Shown here piece after piece: positions 14,525 through 25,829 of a stretch of DNA of 64,000 nt. How positions within the stretch are numbered: the first letter of the stretch is position 1; each line of letters starts with the position of its first letter. Source of the DNA: Vicugna pacos (Eukaryota; Chordata; Mammalia; Artiodactyla; Camelidae); contig NC_133018.1 of assembly GCF_048564905.1 (NCBI RefSeq), positions 5,332,001 to 5,396,000 on the forward strand, written 5' to 3'. The notes beneath the pieces were generated by a model that saw only the letters and a program-made list of their open reading frames with translations, made no database searches and had not been told where the DNA came from. Made by a program: the position numbers and the translations under genes.

Positions 14525-15170
14525 CTGCTTGCTTTCATCAGCATGTTGTAATTTTCAACTTCAGTGTGTAACTTGTTGAGTAATTATAAACAGTATTGTT
14601 TATTTAATTGTAGTATCCATGTGTTCACTGCTAAAATTGATTTTTTAAGTATCATATATCCTGTGACCTTGCTGACTTCACAAATTAGTTATATAGTTTT
14701 CTGTGGGGTTTTTTTTTTTTTTTTTGATTACTTGGGATCTACAAAGACAATCATGTCATCTGTTTGATCCAAATAAATCCAAAGATCCAAATAAATGGGA
14801 GGACATAACATGTTCATGCATTGGAAGACTCCACGCAGTAAAGATGTCAACTGTCCCCAAATGAGTATTCAAGTTTAATGCAATTTCTACCAAAATCTTA
14901 GTAAGATTTGTTTGGTATATATACAAGAGTATTTTAAAATATACACATGGAGGATATATAAACATTCCTAGGAACAGTTTTATTTCTTCCTTTCTAATCT
15001 GTATACATTTTGTTTCCTTTCCCCCCTGACTGCTCCAGAACTATGGTGAATAAGAGACATGAGAACAAATATCCTCGCCTTATTCCCAATCTCACAGGAC
15101 AAACATTCAGCCTTTCAGCAGTGAGGCTGATGTCAGCTGTAGGATTCTGCAGCTGCCCTTTATCAAGGTA
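14525..15170. repeat. Mosaic of L1 ORF2 fragments in alternating orientation
   Basis: 14525-14760 is minus-strand ORF2 ('atatcctgtgaccttgctga'), 14765-14960 is plus-strand ORF2 ('ggaagactccacgcagtaaa' and 'aatgcaatttctaccaaaat'), and 14965-15170 is minus again ('actatggtgaataagagaca', 'atcctcgccttattcccaat'). A 18-T run is at 14707-14724. Confidence 0.75.
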
Positions 15171-16330
15171 ATGGGATGTTGGACATTTTACGTGAGGAAC
15201 TGCAGAGACTGAAACAGGATATTGACACATATGCGCAGACACACGCATGTGCTGAAAAGGGCGTCCTCGCTTGGGCCAGGCTGTCAGCGCAGGGCATGAG
15301 GCCAATCTGATCTGTTGCTGAGCTGGACCTGGCTTGGATACCCTTAGAGTTGGATTCAATTTGCCATTGGCTGCAGATGTTCTGAGAGCAGGATGAGAAG
15401 TTCTCTGAAACAGAGATACTGAGCACAGGAAGATTCTGGGTCTCTGGCTATCGAGCCAAGTCATCGATTTTCTAACAGGTTTACGGCCTGTTGATTGTGG
15501 AGGAGTCTCTGTGTTCTGAAGTTCTGTCCTGGCTGGCTGTCCCGCCAACTACATGGGGTCTGCAAAGGCCCAGCATGTCTCCGAAGCTTCATGGCTGCTG
15601 CCGCCACGTCCCCAGCTTCACCGCACACTCAGGACAGGCACTGAGAGGTCTCACTCGGCCTCCCGGCACCGTCAGCCAGAGAGGACGGCGCCCGTGTTCT
15701 CCTCTCCCTTATGAAGGGCTTATCACTCTCTGGAATTTACTTCCTTTGCATCTTCAGCATTCTGATGGCTTTTAAAAACTAATTTTGTAGCTCATGTTGC
15801 TTGTTCTCCGATGCGCTGGGAGCAATGGTCTCCTGCAACTTTACATTTCCTCACAGACTCAGAAGTCACCCAAAGCAAACTGACCGATGACAGAGGACAG
15901 TGTGGAACTAACAGACAAACCTCTTTCCTCCTCCTCCTCCAAGGCATGATAGTCATATGGGAAGCACCTAGAAAATGTACCATGTAACTAAAAACTGGCT
16001 TGGATTTCTTTTGAAGCTGTTCCTAGCTCAGTAATGCACCATGTGTTCGCTTTCTCTCCTTCACCGCCTGACCTCGCTTCCTCCCTCAGTCTTCCTGTCC
16101 TAGGCTTGCACATCCCAGTAAAGCTTCAGCTCGCAAACCTGCCTCAACTTCTGCTTTCTAGGAAACCCAGGCTAAGGCAGGTTTTTCTGAAGACTTACTT
16201 GAATTGTTCTTAGCTCTTAGTAAAAAGAGTAGCCAAAAGATACTGAGATGCGACTAGGAAAGACTTAGTTTCAAACTGTTCAGTGAATCACACCAACTTA
16301 TAGAACAAATGACGTTTCTCAAGCCAAATG
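15171..16330. other. Intron 22 sequence, no gene; possible old element near 16030-16180
   Basis: Mostly unclassified. The part at 16030-16180, ending 'ctttctaggaaacccaggct', resembles the end of an unclassified ancient element that also seems present at 60400-60545. No coding content supported. Confidence 0.4.
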
Positions 16331-16357
16331 AAAACTTCACTTTAAAGTGAAGTGAAA

Positions 16358-16408
16358 CCTGCTGTACACCAGAAATTGACAAATTATAACTGACTACTTC
16401 AGTTTAAA
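16358..16408 (+). repeat. L1 extreme 3' end, short
   Basis: 'Ctgctgtacaccagaaattg' then 'ataactgactacttcagttt': the last 50 bases of a camelid-type L1. Confidence 0.75.
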
Positions 16409-16424
16409 AAAGTGATCTTCAAAA

Positions 16425-16622
16425 TGCTAAACCCAGTGGGAATGGGTAGGTACGGTTTAATGGGTATAAAGTTTCAGTTAAGGATGATGAATAAGTTCTG
16501 GAGATGGATAGTGGTGATGATTGCATAATAGGAATGCACTTAAGGTCACTACTGTACATGAGCTTAAAATCGTAAACTCTATGCTATGTATATTTTACCA
16601 CAATTTTTTAAAATGTCAAACT
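16425..16622 (+). repeat. Old L1 3' end (L1M type)
   Basis: 'Gttctggagatggatagtgg', 'tactgtacatgagcttaaaa' and 'tgtatattttaccacaattt' in the consensus order. Confidence 0.8.
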
Positions 16623-16894
16623 CTGAGTTAATGAGAGAAGATCCTCCAACAGAATAAATGTATAGTTAACAACCAGCAGAACTGAGCATCTGCCATACCA
16701 GGAAAAGGTACCACTCAGTGACCAGGGCTAGTGGGTTAAAAAGATCCCACAGATTAACACCTTCATTGCTTGTTACAGCTACACTCCTGCTTCCAAAAGG
16801 GGCTCAGGTAACAAATGTTTAATCCTAGTTTCGGTTATGTAAATGGTCCATGTTAACTTCTCTCCTTGATAATCCCCTCCACATGTATTCTCCG

Positions 16895-17135
16895 TGTTCT
16901 AGGGGAATCAGAACTAGCCCAGGAGGCTTCTTATCCTTTGAGACCCAGCTCAGAACTCACCTCTCCGGAGAGCCATTCCTGACTTTCCCCCAGTCTCACC
17001 AGTGCCCCCTGCGCACTCAGTGCATATGGCCATGAGAGCATCCGTTTATGTTCTAATCTTAGCTTAAGTGATGGTCTCCTTACTCGGGAAGACAATGTCA
17101 GGGTACAGAAGATGCTCAGCAAGGTTTAATGAACA
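16895..17135 (+). repeat. L2 LINE 3' end relic
   Basis: 'Ctttgagacccagctcagaa', 'gagagccattcctgactttc' and the 'gatgctcagcaaggtttaat' ending fit L2. Confidence 0.6.
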
Positions 17136-17139
17136 AAAC

Positions 17140-17484
17140 TCCACACAGAGGACACACTTCCCCATGTCTCTGGATTGCTTCCATCACTGATGTTAAATGT
17201 GGCTGTGAACACAATTACTGCTTTTCCTGAGGCTGGTCTTAGACGGGAGCCATTTTAACAAGTCCCTACTCAGAACCTGAGACCTCAGCTGCTTAATTAG
17301 GTGAATTCACCGTCTCCAGAAATCATAGCAACTTCACTGAATGACATTAATCTCTCCCTTTACAAAGATAAACTACAAAGAAAGTTACTGATTTAATAGT
17401 CAGAGATCAATCAAAGAGCAAAGAAAGCTAGATTATCTAAGCACACCTGGATGTAAAAATAAAAACTTTAAAGGTATCTCGCAG
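17140..17484. other. Intron 22 unique sequence
   Basis: Nothing recognisable seen. Confidence 0.45.
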
Positions 17485-17485
17485 T

Positions 17486-17597
17486 GGGGAGGGAAACAGC
17501 TCAGTGGTAGAGCACATGCTTAATTAACATGCATGAGGTCCTGGGTTCAATCACCAGTACATCCATTAAAAAAAATTTTTTTAATTAAAAAAATTGG
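17486..17597 (+). repeat. Camelid tRNA-derived SINE (Vic-1-like)
   Basis: 'Acagctcagtggtagagcac' and 'gaggtcctgggttcaatc' are the A- and B-box regions; ends in an A/T-rich tail. Confidence 0.87.
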
Positions 17598-18281
17598 TAT
17601 CTAGTGTGTTTATCTAAGATTCTTCACAATCCTCTTGTGTTCCCAAAGGTTATTAGGCCCCCTTAAGTGAGAAGAACTCTAACGCAGCTCCCTCCAAAGA
17701 CAATCACATCCAAAGCCGTTGTGTTTATTCACCAGAAGTTAGTCTCTCCCGACAATTTCTCTAGAAGGCTAACTTTTCAATGTTTCCCAAAGACAATACA
17801 CTTCCCTTGTCAAAAAAAACCATTTTTTTTTAATCTTTCTTCTTACTCTTAGGTTAGAGTCTCTATTTTTTAGCTCACCCATTCATCACTTCACACCACC
17901 TTCCCCAAAAGACACTCCTTAAAAAGGGAGTAAGAAAGTGCCCCGGAGGATGGCTTCTGATTCAAAATCTCTTTCGAAGTATAAGCCACAACTGTATGCA
18001 GTGTGGGAGCACGTTAACTTGGAGACGTCAGGAATGATCATCCTCTGGCTGTGGGTTTAGAATGTCAGGGGCAGTTCTGCAGAGCGTGGGAAGTGACAGG
18101 CTTTACAGAGGAACTGAGTAGAAATTGTTAACTGCTCCACTCAAAGGTGAAGATGTGTTTCCACTCAGGAAATCATCTGGACTATTTTTACTCTCTTTCA
18201 ATTTGACGTGCAATTAGTCATCACCTGAGGCTCACCAGAGTGTCAGGGGGGTCCTCCCTCAGGGCATTAGCACCCCCTTAC
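17598..18281. other. Intron 22 sequence next to exon 22
   Basis: No repeat or gene recognised up to the exon 22 donor (gtaagg on the minus strand). Confidence 0.45.
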
Positions 18282-18375
18282 CTCCTAGGCAGGCGCCAAG
18301 GGCCAGGGCATACATCAGCGGTGGTGCAGGCAGGCTGACCTCGGGGTCTTGGCTCAGGTTCAGGAGCACAGGAAT
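18282..18375 (-). CDS. OCA2: OCA2 coding exon 22
   Basis: A 94-bp exon entering in phase 0 and leaving in phase 1. It encodes [19 protein letters not shown] and then [12 protein letters not shown], with the next Gly codon split across the junction, equal to human residues 749-780. It completes the DNIPFTATM-IP motif from exon 21 and starts the [14 protein letters not shown] motif that ends in exon 23. The acceptor is cctccacag and the donor is gtaagg. Compared with the human sequence as I recall it, there are changes at 757 (Gln for His), 762 (Ser for Gly) and 774 (Leu for Phe); all are conservative or lie in the loop. The frame is intact. Confidence 0.96.
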
Positions 18376-18714
18376 CTGTGGAGGAAAAGGACACTGACAG
18401 CATGTCCATGAAAGCCCAGGGGAGCTGCTCATTCTCTGACCAACTTGCAAAATCCAAACCACTTTTTCAGCAGTCCAACTGTATGGAGCATAGGATGCTC
18501 AAAAGGAAACCAAAGTGAACTCTGGAAACCACAAGACCTTGAGTTTGAGCCCATCAGTAAGTCTTTGTTTCCAGTCACATGACCAACTGGGTCTCTCTCT
18601 TCAGCTGCCCCTGGCTGCTGCTGTGGATCCTAAATGGGGTGAAGTCACATAGAATCTCACATAGTGCCTGCGACCATAAATAAATATCTAACCCACAATT
18701 ATCAGCCCTGCAGT
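18376..18714. other. Intron 21 sequence next to exon 22
   Basis: Holds the exon 22 acceptor tract (ccttttcctccacag on the minus strand). Nothing else recognised. Confidence 0.5.
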
Positions 18715-18895
18715 GGACCAAGTCCTAGGCTAACTCCATGCATACAATGTAATCTTCAGACATCCTGCAGGTGTGTTTGTTACCCCTCAACTGACAGATG
18801 AGGACATGGATGCATGGAGAGACATAGGTCTTGTATGTGGCCAAGCCAGACTTGAACGTGGTTCTGATTCCAAACTGCACGCAGGTAAACTGATG
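18715..18895 (+). repeat. MIR relic
   Basis: 'Ttacccctcaactgacagat', 'gaggacatggatgcatggag' and 'ccaagccagacttgaacg' follow the MIR 3' half. Confidence 0.65.
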
Positions 18896-18997
18896 CTAAG
18901 CCATTTCTCACCACTGCCCTCTGTGTCGTCATCCCACATCTATTGATGTTTGAGATGCAACAGGCATCAGATTCAACGACTAAGAAATAGTATTCTC

Positions 18998-19413
18998 CTA
19001 AGTGAAGCAAGGTAAAAAGAGAAAGAAAAATACCATGTGAGATTGCTCACATGTGGAATCTATAAAAAAAAGAAAGAAAGAAAGAAAGAAAGAAAGAAAA
19101 GAAAAAGACAGATGAACATAAACACCAAACAGAAACAGACTCAAAGACATAGAATACAAACTTGTGGTTGCTAAAGGGGCAGGGGGTGGGAAGGGACAGA
19201 CTGGGATTTCAAAATGTAGAATAGATAAACAAGATTATACTGTATAGCACAGGGAAATACATACAAGATCTTGTGGTAGCTCATGATGAAAAAGAATGCG
19301 ACAATGAATATATGTATGTTCATGTATAACTGAAAACTTGTGCTCTACACTGGAAATTGACTATAACTCAATAAAATAAAATAAAATAAAATAAAATAAA
19401 ATAAAATAAAATG
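18998..19413 (+). repeat. L1 3' end with target duplication and microsatellite tail
   Basis: Camelid-type L1 3' UTR from 'aagtgaagcaaggtaaaaag' to 'ggaaattgactataactca', followed by (ATAAA)n at 19371-19411; an internal (GAAA)n lies at 19071-19105. The ten-base repeat tagtattctc at 18988-18997 and 19414-19423 is the target-site duplication. Confidence 0.9.
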
Positions 19414-19424
19414 TAGTATTCTCT

Positions 19425-20188
19425 CATAAATCATGACACCATTCAGTGCATCATTCTGACAGAAGTAAATTTCACATTGTAGTAACTGATGTAACACCTA
19501 GCAGTCATGACGTTTCTGCGAGAAATTTGTGTTCCAAAAACGGGCCCCCTTGTAGCTCCTGTTGCTAATGAGGAACAGAAGAGGCCATAGGTACTGGGCC
19601 TGCTTCCAGCATACTTCCACCATGTGATCACTGCTAGGCATCTCAGGGCAGCCCATGAGAGGTTAAGGAGGGACCCCCTGGACTTGCTGCCTCCAGGCAC
19701 TTGCCTTGTGTGAACCTCTTTAAAAATCAGGGGGAGGAGGGCTTCAAGAGTAACCCATATGTAAAGGACCATCCCAGACTGCAGACAGAAAGCTAAAAAT
19801 GATATGGAGTTATGTAAATGACATGTGATGTGATTTCATTTGCTGGACAGAATTAGGAAACAAAGAGCCACACTCTGCTGGACACCAGGTCTCCTGATGT
19901 CACAAAAGCAATGCCTCATTGCTCATTTGGGAAGATAAGATGACTCCCCAGCCCTTTATTCCTGCAACAGGACTTCACTTGCGTTCCCTCTGCAGTGGCC
20001 CCAGATGAAACAGACAGATGCACTTCGCCACCATCCACCCCGTTGACTCTGGGCTTGGCCACTGGCTTGCTTGACCAGTGGAAAGTGGGTGAACTAAACA
20101 GAAGCACCCCCACGTTACTGCAAGCCGCTCTGGGGCTGCAGGTTCGGCTGTAACAAGAGTAAGTCCCAGGAAGTACTGCTGCTCCTTG
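19425..20188. other. Intron 21 unique sequence
   Basis: No gene or recognisable repeat seen. Confidence 0.45.
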
Positions 20189-20634
20189 TGTAATAGAAGA
20201 GAACAAATCGGACTCCATATTAAATCTGTTCCTTTGGCTTTAACCACTCTGCCCTGTTTTCTAGGCTTAGTCTTGCTAGCTCTGCACTCACGTAAAGATA
20301 ACAAAGTTGCAGAATAGAGAATAAATAACACTTGTTTTGTTGGGGGTTTTGCAGGAGCACCATGACCACATGGACAGCTGCAGGAACAAAGAATCCCTGC
20401 ACCAAGAAGTTTGCAACAACCAACCACACCCCCTCCCCTGTTTCTTTCGTTTTTGTTTTTGTATACAGGAGCCTGTATTCTGACTAGAGCAGGATGGTTC
20501 TCCAAGACATTAGTCTGCCATCCTCTCCGTCTGCTGGCTTTCCGAATAAAGTTGCTATTCCTTGCCCCAACATTTTGTCTCCCGATTTATTGGCTTGTCG
20601 TGCAGCGATCAGAACGAGTTTGGACTCGGTAACA
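20189..20634 (+). mobile_element. Solo LTR of an endogenous retrovirus (class I-like), fossil
   Basis: About 446 bp, begins tgtaataga, ends ggtaaca, and has an AATAAA signal near 20545 followed by the R/U5-like 'gttgctattccttgccccaa'. Same family as 2882-3393. No internal retroviral region adjoins it, and OCA2 exons 22 and 23 lie between the two LTRs, so they are not the two ends of one provirus. Confidence 0.75.
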
Positions 20635-20639
20635 CTCCC

Positions 20640-21755
20640 ACAGCTCCCAGTCAACTGCAGATGGGAGAAGAGAAAAGGAGAGGTGGGCAGACATCAAAGT
20701 GATTTCCCTAAATGGAAATGTTTGTTAAAATATTGAAATATTTCCACACCAATTAATCAATGCAAGAGAAATCGGGAGATGACGGGGGAAAAAGGGATCA
20801 GCAAAGAAAAAGCATAATCAATGCCAAATCACAATAAAACAGTAGAAATAAACTCAAGCCCCTCAGTCAACACAATACATTTAAACATGCTAAACGATTC
20901 TCTTAAAAAAACAGACGGTCTGCTTGGAATTTTAAAAATCTATCTCGCATATGGCTTTTAAAACTAAAAGCCACCTAAAACGGGGTTTCAAAAACAAACT
21001 TCAAAAAGACTGAAAATAAAGGATTGGGAAAAGATAAACAAGGCAGAGGCTCAGAGCAGAAGGAAGAGAGATCTTACAAAACCGCCATGCAGAAGAGACG
21101 CAGCCTAATCCTCCAGCAGAGTGTCAGCGAAAGTGGGCTCAACTCTGAGTTGAAATGCACAAAACTGTAAAGCGATCTGCTCCAGCAGGACTGACTGATG
21201 CCAGTGAGTTTCCATGAGGTTCTGACAACACGGTGCCTGCGCTTGTGCCCGTGGGCACGTGCAGAACTCCGCTGGCATGCGGGGCAGAGTGGCCGTGTGC
21301 CGGGTCAAAGGGCGCTTCGGGGGTGTCTTGAGTATGAAACCCTACAGCCCACATCCCCTGATGACCCCAATTAAATGAGAAAGAAGTGGTGAAAAGACAA
21401 GCCCAGTGAAATGGAGGGAGGGAGAGAGCGAGGGATGGTGGCACAGACCTCAGTGCCCACCCAGCTCTCTGCCCCACACACGTCCCAGGCCGCTGCACTT
21501 GGGCAGGGCCACGTGTCCGCTTCCCACCCAAGGACCGTGACGGGCCAGTTTGGGTGCCACTTCCAGAATACGGCAGAAACGCCTATGCTCCCCTCTGATG
21601 CACGTGCACACCACACGCCGACGTGGTGAAGTCAGGTGGCAGAGACCAGTGGGCTGCGTGCAGCTGCTGCTTTGGCCTCTCAGGATGTGGTTATCATCCC
21701 CTGTTGACCCACATAAAGCAAGATCCTTCTCTTAGTCCCTTGCATCGTGATATGC
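20640..21755. other. Intron 21 unique sequence
   Basis: AT-rich to 21060, then GC-richer. No gene supported; frames at 21139-21531 and 21371-21616 overlap and show no family. Confidence 0.45.
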
Positions 21756-21761
21756 CCCACA

Positions 21762-22400
21762 TTTTTTTTTTCCTTTACTTTCATTTGCTTTTACTTTTTC
21801 TGAACTTATTCCCAGGCCGTAAGTTTTTGCTTTTTCTGGGGTATCTTTTTCTTCTGTGCAACCTCCTGTTCTTGTGCAGGAACAACCTGCTCTTTTTCAG
21901 TGGGGATCATCTCCGTGCAGCAGGGAGAGCTCGCGTAAGGGCTGGTCTGACCAGGAGCTCTGTAAGTCCTGCGCCGCATCCTGGGAGCTTTGTTTTCCTG
22001 GATGTGCTCAGTGACCAGAGAATCTACATGTAAGCCCTTAAGTTCAGCATCACTCTTTGCATTTCTGAGCACGTGCAGTAAAAATTCAGCACTCTTTTTG
22101 GGCCATTGACCCTGCGTCCAGCCCCACTGTTTGGCCTGGGCGCACCTGCCAACCCCACCAGTGTAACAACAGACTGGCACATGTTGCTTCTGTAAAGTGA
22201 CAGCCTTCGGATATTTAGTGGCTTTTCAGATATGCATACCCTTAATGGCCTGGGTAGTCTCATGAGTGTTCTTAAAGTGAACAGGAAGATCTGAATCTCT
22301 TGATTGGCATGATTTTATGGGGTTTTCTGGGTCAGGTGAATAGTGAACCACTTTTAGAGGTGACCTCAGGCCGCTTACCAGAAAAGGAAGAACCCGCCCC
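21762..22400 (-). pseudogene. RPL17: RPL17 processed pseudogene (retrocopy)
   Basis: An intronless copy of ribosomal protein L17 (uL22), in the same orientation as OCA2. The longest open part, 21806-22180, reads [53 protein letters not shown], then the [14 protein letters not shown] and EKEQVVP blocks of L17, to a natural stop. Upstream homology continues to about 22352 ([15 protein letters not shown]-like, then [17 protein letters not shown]), but the start codon is lost and an Arg codon near residue 49 is TGA. A 5' UTR-like stretch reaches about 22400. A run of T at 21763-21772 is the poly(A) tail of the source mRNA. Several substitutions in conserved positions (CCY for RRY) show it is not under constraint. 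Product unlikely. Confidence 0.92.
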
Positions 22401-22404
22401 AGAT

Positions 22405-22612
22405 TTATGAGGGTAGTTCCCTCAGGAGACAGAAGGATGGAATGACGCTGGGGCTGAGGGAAGGCGCACAGAACGAAAAATCATCTATGATGTTTTGTTT
22501 CTTAAAAACAAAACAAACAAGAAAACCTGAGGCAAAGGGACTAAAATGTTGTGATTTTCCTCATTCTGGGTGGTAAGTATAGAGATACTTGTTACACTTG
22601 TCCTCTATGATG
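22405..22612. other. Short unique stretch between RPL17 retrocopy and L1
   Basis: Nothing recognisable apart from A-rich sequence at 22500-22530. Confidence 0.4.
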
Positions 22613-22624
22613 CCCTTGACATAT

Positions 22625-23150
22625 TTTTTAAATTTTTATCTTATTGAGTTATAGTCAGTTTACAATGTTGTGTCAATTTCCAGTGTAGAGCACAATTTTT
22701 CAGTTATACGTGAACATACATATATTCATTGTCACATTCTTTTTTACCGTGAGCTACCACAAGATCTTGTATACATTTCCCTGTGCTATACAATATAATC
22801 TTGTTTATCTATTCTATACATACCTGTCAGTATCTACAAATTTCGAACTCCCAGCCTGTCCCTTCCCACCCCCTTCCCCCGGCAACCACAGGTTTGTATT
22901 CGGTGTCTGTGAGTCTGTTTCTGTTTTGTATTTATGTTCATGTGTCTTTTTCTTTTCTTTCTTTCTTTCTTTTTTTTTCAGTTTCCACATATGAGCGATC
23001 TCATATGGTATTTTCTTTTCTCTTTCTGGCTTACTTCACTTAGAATGACATTCTGCAGGGACATCCACGTCACTGCAAATGGCGTTATGTTGTCACTTTT
23101 TATGGCTAAATACTATTCCATTGTATAAATATACCACATCTTCTTTGCCC
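22625..23150 (-). repeat. L1 3' end, 5'-truncated
   Basis: Minus-strand camelid-type L1 3' UTR from 'ttattgagttatagtcagtt' to 'aaatactattccattgtata'. Similar sequences, gcccttgacatatttttt (22612-22629) and gccctgatgtattttttt (about 23139-23156), may be a diverged target duplication. Confidence 0.88.
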
Positions 23151-23159
23151 TGATGTATT

Positions 23160-24481
23160 TTTTTGATTTAAATTTTAAGTAACTATTACAATTGGGGGAA
23201 TAAAAATGTCAAAACTGCCATTTTTTTTAAAAAATAGAGGAAACTGAATTTTCAACAACAGGGACCACCTCATTCAGTCCACAAGAGGGTGTGGGTCCTA
23301 AAACCTAGAAGCCCCACAGAAGACAGAGTGTGTATCCGCTGTGAGCTCACGGGGCCCCAAGGGAGCTCAGATGAAGATTTGCTGCTGGAACCCTCCAGGC
23401 TGTGGCCACACTGGGTTCAGATGCACAGGGTCTTCTCAAGAGTCCATTTCAACTGAGAAAGGGATTCACACACAAGCTGACCTGGCATCCCAGAAGCCCA
23501 GGACCCTGCTGTTTTAGCCTGTCCAAGAGGTCTTCTGCCCCTGGCCCTCTGCAGGGCAATAGTAATGATAGTGTCCACTGAGCTGAAGCCAGTACATTCA
23601 ACGACAGCCAGGTGACTTCTCTAACTCTGGATTTCATGCAGAAATAATCACAGCCACAGAATTAGCTCAGAATTACCAAATCCAGACCACGGAAGAACAA
23701 TGGCTAGGAAACTGGAGTGTCAACCCAGCGGGTGCTGTGACTCTGGCAATGTGTGGTGACAGAGTCCAAGTCACCCAAAGGTCCTATGGGAGAGGAGTGG
23801 CCCAGAAGTTCACAAGAACAAGAAAGAAGACTGCTCTGTCCAGAATCCAGTCGGGAGAGGTGTCCACGCATGCTCAGCACATGGGAGACCTCAGGTGCTG
23901 TGACAGGACCCCAGGTTCCTGTTCCCACCTGGGATTCACAATTCTGCCCTCAGCTGAGCAATCCGTGATGTCAGAAGACACAGCAGGAGCAGGGGTCAGC
24001 AGCCCTGTAAAAGGCCTCTAGCTGGACCTCCGTTCTCAGCTTGGGTCAAGACCACACAAAAAATTCAAAGTCCTGCCCAGCCAAGCACCAGAAGCCACAC
24101 ACTCTTCACCGGTACACAGGCTAGGTAGAACAGCTTTTGCATTTGTAGGGAATAAGAGATGAACACATTCAGCCAGCCTCAGTCTTTGGCATCTTCCAAT
24201 TTTCTTTTTTAAAAAAATTAAAGACTATCATTTTTGTGAGAGGCAGCAGCTCCCAGTCAGACTGACCCTGAAACAACCAGCCACCCCAAATTCACTGCCC
24301 ACCACAGCTGTAGGCCCTTCGCTCCCAGCTGCTGTCTGGGCTCCCCTGCGGCTGTCCCCCAGACCTGTGAGTGAGCAAAGGGACAGGACTCGCTCTCTGC
24401 TTCCTCTGGAAGGAAGGGTGAGCCCAGGTTGTGTCCAGGTGAAAGCTGGACCCTCGTCACCCGGAGAAGACCGGGACTCAC
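23160..24481. other. Intron 21 unique sequence up to exon 21
   Basis: No gene or repeat recognised with confidence. Exon 21's donor (gtgagt, minus strand) is at the right end. Confidence 0.45.
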
Positions 24482-24586
24482 CATGGTAGCAGTGAAGGGG
24501 ATGTTGTCAATCAGGGACGATGCGATGGCCGAGACCCAGACCACCAAGATGATGGCAGCTGCGAGGCGCTGATCTTCTGGGACCAT
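24482..24586 (-). CDS. OCA2: OCA2 coding exon 21
   Basis: A 105-bp, phase 0 to phase 0 exon encoding 35 residues that begin MVPEDQRLAAAIILVVWVSA and end SSLIDNIPFTATM, human residues 714-748. The first methionine is internal, not a start. The SSLIDNIPFTATM segment is the family signature of the second half of ArsB/NhaD-type transporters and is likely part of the ion path; human missense changes here (for example S736L, P743L) are known albinism alleles. The hydrophobic run AAIILVVWVSAIASSL fits a membrane helix. The acceptor is tccttccag and the donor is gtgagt. No disruption is seen. Confidence 0.97.
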
Positions 24587-25210
24587 CTGGAAGGAGCAGG
24601 TAAGAGCAGGGCTGTGTATCCTAGCGCATTGCTAGATCCCACACACTGACAGTCTGATGCTAGAACGGGTGAGGCTCGGAAGGGACTTGGGGTTGTCGGT
24701 CCTTCCTCTTCCACATAAGGCAGAGCCAGGTATGCAAACAGGACCAGCCTGGGCTTTCCCAACCCCTATCAGGAGCCTGGGCCAGGGTCTGCACGTCACT
24801 GAGAGGAGCAAACCCCAGCCATGCTCCGGCCAGCCGGCTCCTGGGAGGGAGCAGGCAGAGGGGTGGCCCTGTTCCTGATGGGACACCAGGTGACACACTG
24901 GTCACACTGACCTCAGCTCCTGCCAGAGCGCCAGGGCTGGGACCTCTGTGCATCACTTACTGAGACTGCTCTCCATTGCTCTCCTTCCTAGAAAGGTTCT
25001 AACTAAAAGCTAATAGTAAAATTGCAGGCTTCCCCAATTATACATTCTTTGAGAAAAGTCTCCTTTCATCTCTAGGTGACACAGGCTAAAACAGGTCCCT
25101 TGCTATACTTTTTTACATAATTAATGTAATCTCTTCTTGCCCCAATGTTTTTAAAACAAAAATCAAAGAAACAGTGGCTGGAGCACATTATATCGCAGCA
25201 CTTAGTGTAC
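24587..25210 (-). other. OCA2 intron 20, short and repeat-free
   Basis: 624 bp, GT at the exon 20 end and AG at the exon 21 end. No mobile element is seen, unlike the large neighbouring introns. Confidence 0.8.
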
Positions 25211-25270
25211 CTTTATTAGCAAAGCAGTCTGTTCGCCGACATATTCTATTAAGTGGAGATGTGCCAATGC
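25211..25270 (-). CDS. OCA2: OCA2 coding exon 20
   Basis: A 60-bp exon, phase 0 on both sides, encoding exactly 20 residues, ALAHLHLIEYVGEQTALLIK, matching human P protein residues 694-713. It links the helix ending in exon 19 to the loop before the conserved DNIPFT helix in exon 21. The acceptor is ttcttctag and the donor is gtacac. It lies only 640 bp upstream, in the gene sense, of exon 21. It is too short to stand out as an open frame and was found by searching for the residues missing between exons 19 and 21. The sequence is fully open. The match in length, phase and residues leaves little doubt. Confidence 0.97.
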
Positions 25271-25599
25271 CTAGAAGAAGGGGTATATGAAGAGCATTAG
25301 TTCAAAACCAAGAATATATGCACATTTAAAAAAAAAGCACATCTTTAAAATGAAAATAAGTGGACACAGGGAGGCCCGGGCTCTCATTTCTTATAAAAGA
25401 TCTGACTCAAACACACCGTCTATAAACGCTTTGCTATCATATACGCACATTGAAGATTCATGGGAAGACAGTAGCAGAGGCAGGAGCTTCTCATTAATTT
25501 GTGTGAATGTCCATATTAAATGTACATTTGAATGGAAGGCCGTCTCTTTATTTTAAGATCGGTGTCTAGGAGAACTCTTCCCCAGTACACAGCAAAATG

Positions 25600-25753
25600 A
25601 CACTTCCACAGCTCAGTGGTAGAGTGTGTGCTTAGCATGCACGAGGTCTTGGGTTCAATCTCCAGTACCTCCATTAAAATAAGTACATAAATAAACCTAA
25701 TTACCCCCCCCAAAATAAAAAATAATAATAATTTTAAAATAAAAAAAAAAAGC
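25600..25753 (+). repeat. Camelid tRNA-derived SINE, 5'-truncated
   Basis: Starts at the A box (acagctcagtggtagagtg), then 'gcatgcacgaggtcttggg', B box 'gggttcaatctcc', tail 'aaataaacctaattacc' and an A-rich end. Confidence 0.87.
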
Positions 25754-25829
25754 ACAAGAAAACAAGCAACATGAATGAGGGCACCAACAACCAAGACAGA
25801 TTAGACACACCCCCAAACATGCAGGAACG

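Noticed and set aside
19975-20505. 176-codon open frame on the minus strand
   Set aside because: It crosses the boundary of a solo LTR and unique intron; no recognisable domain.
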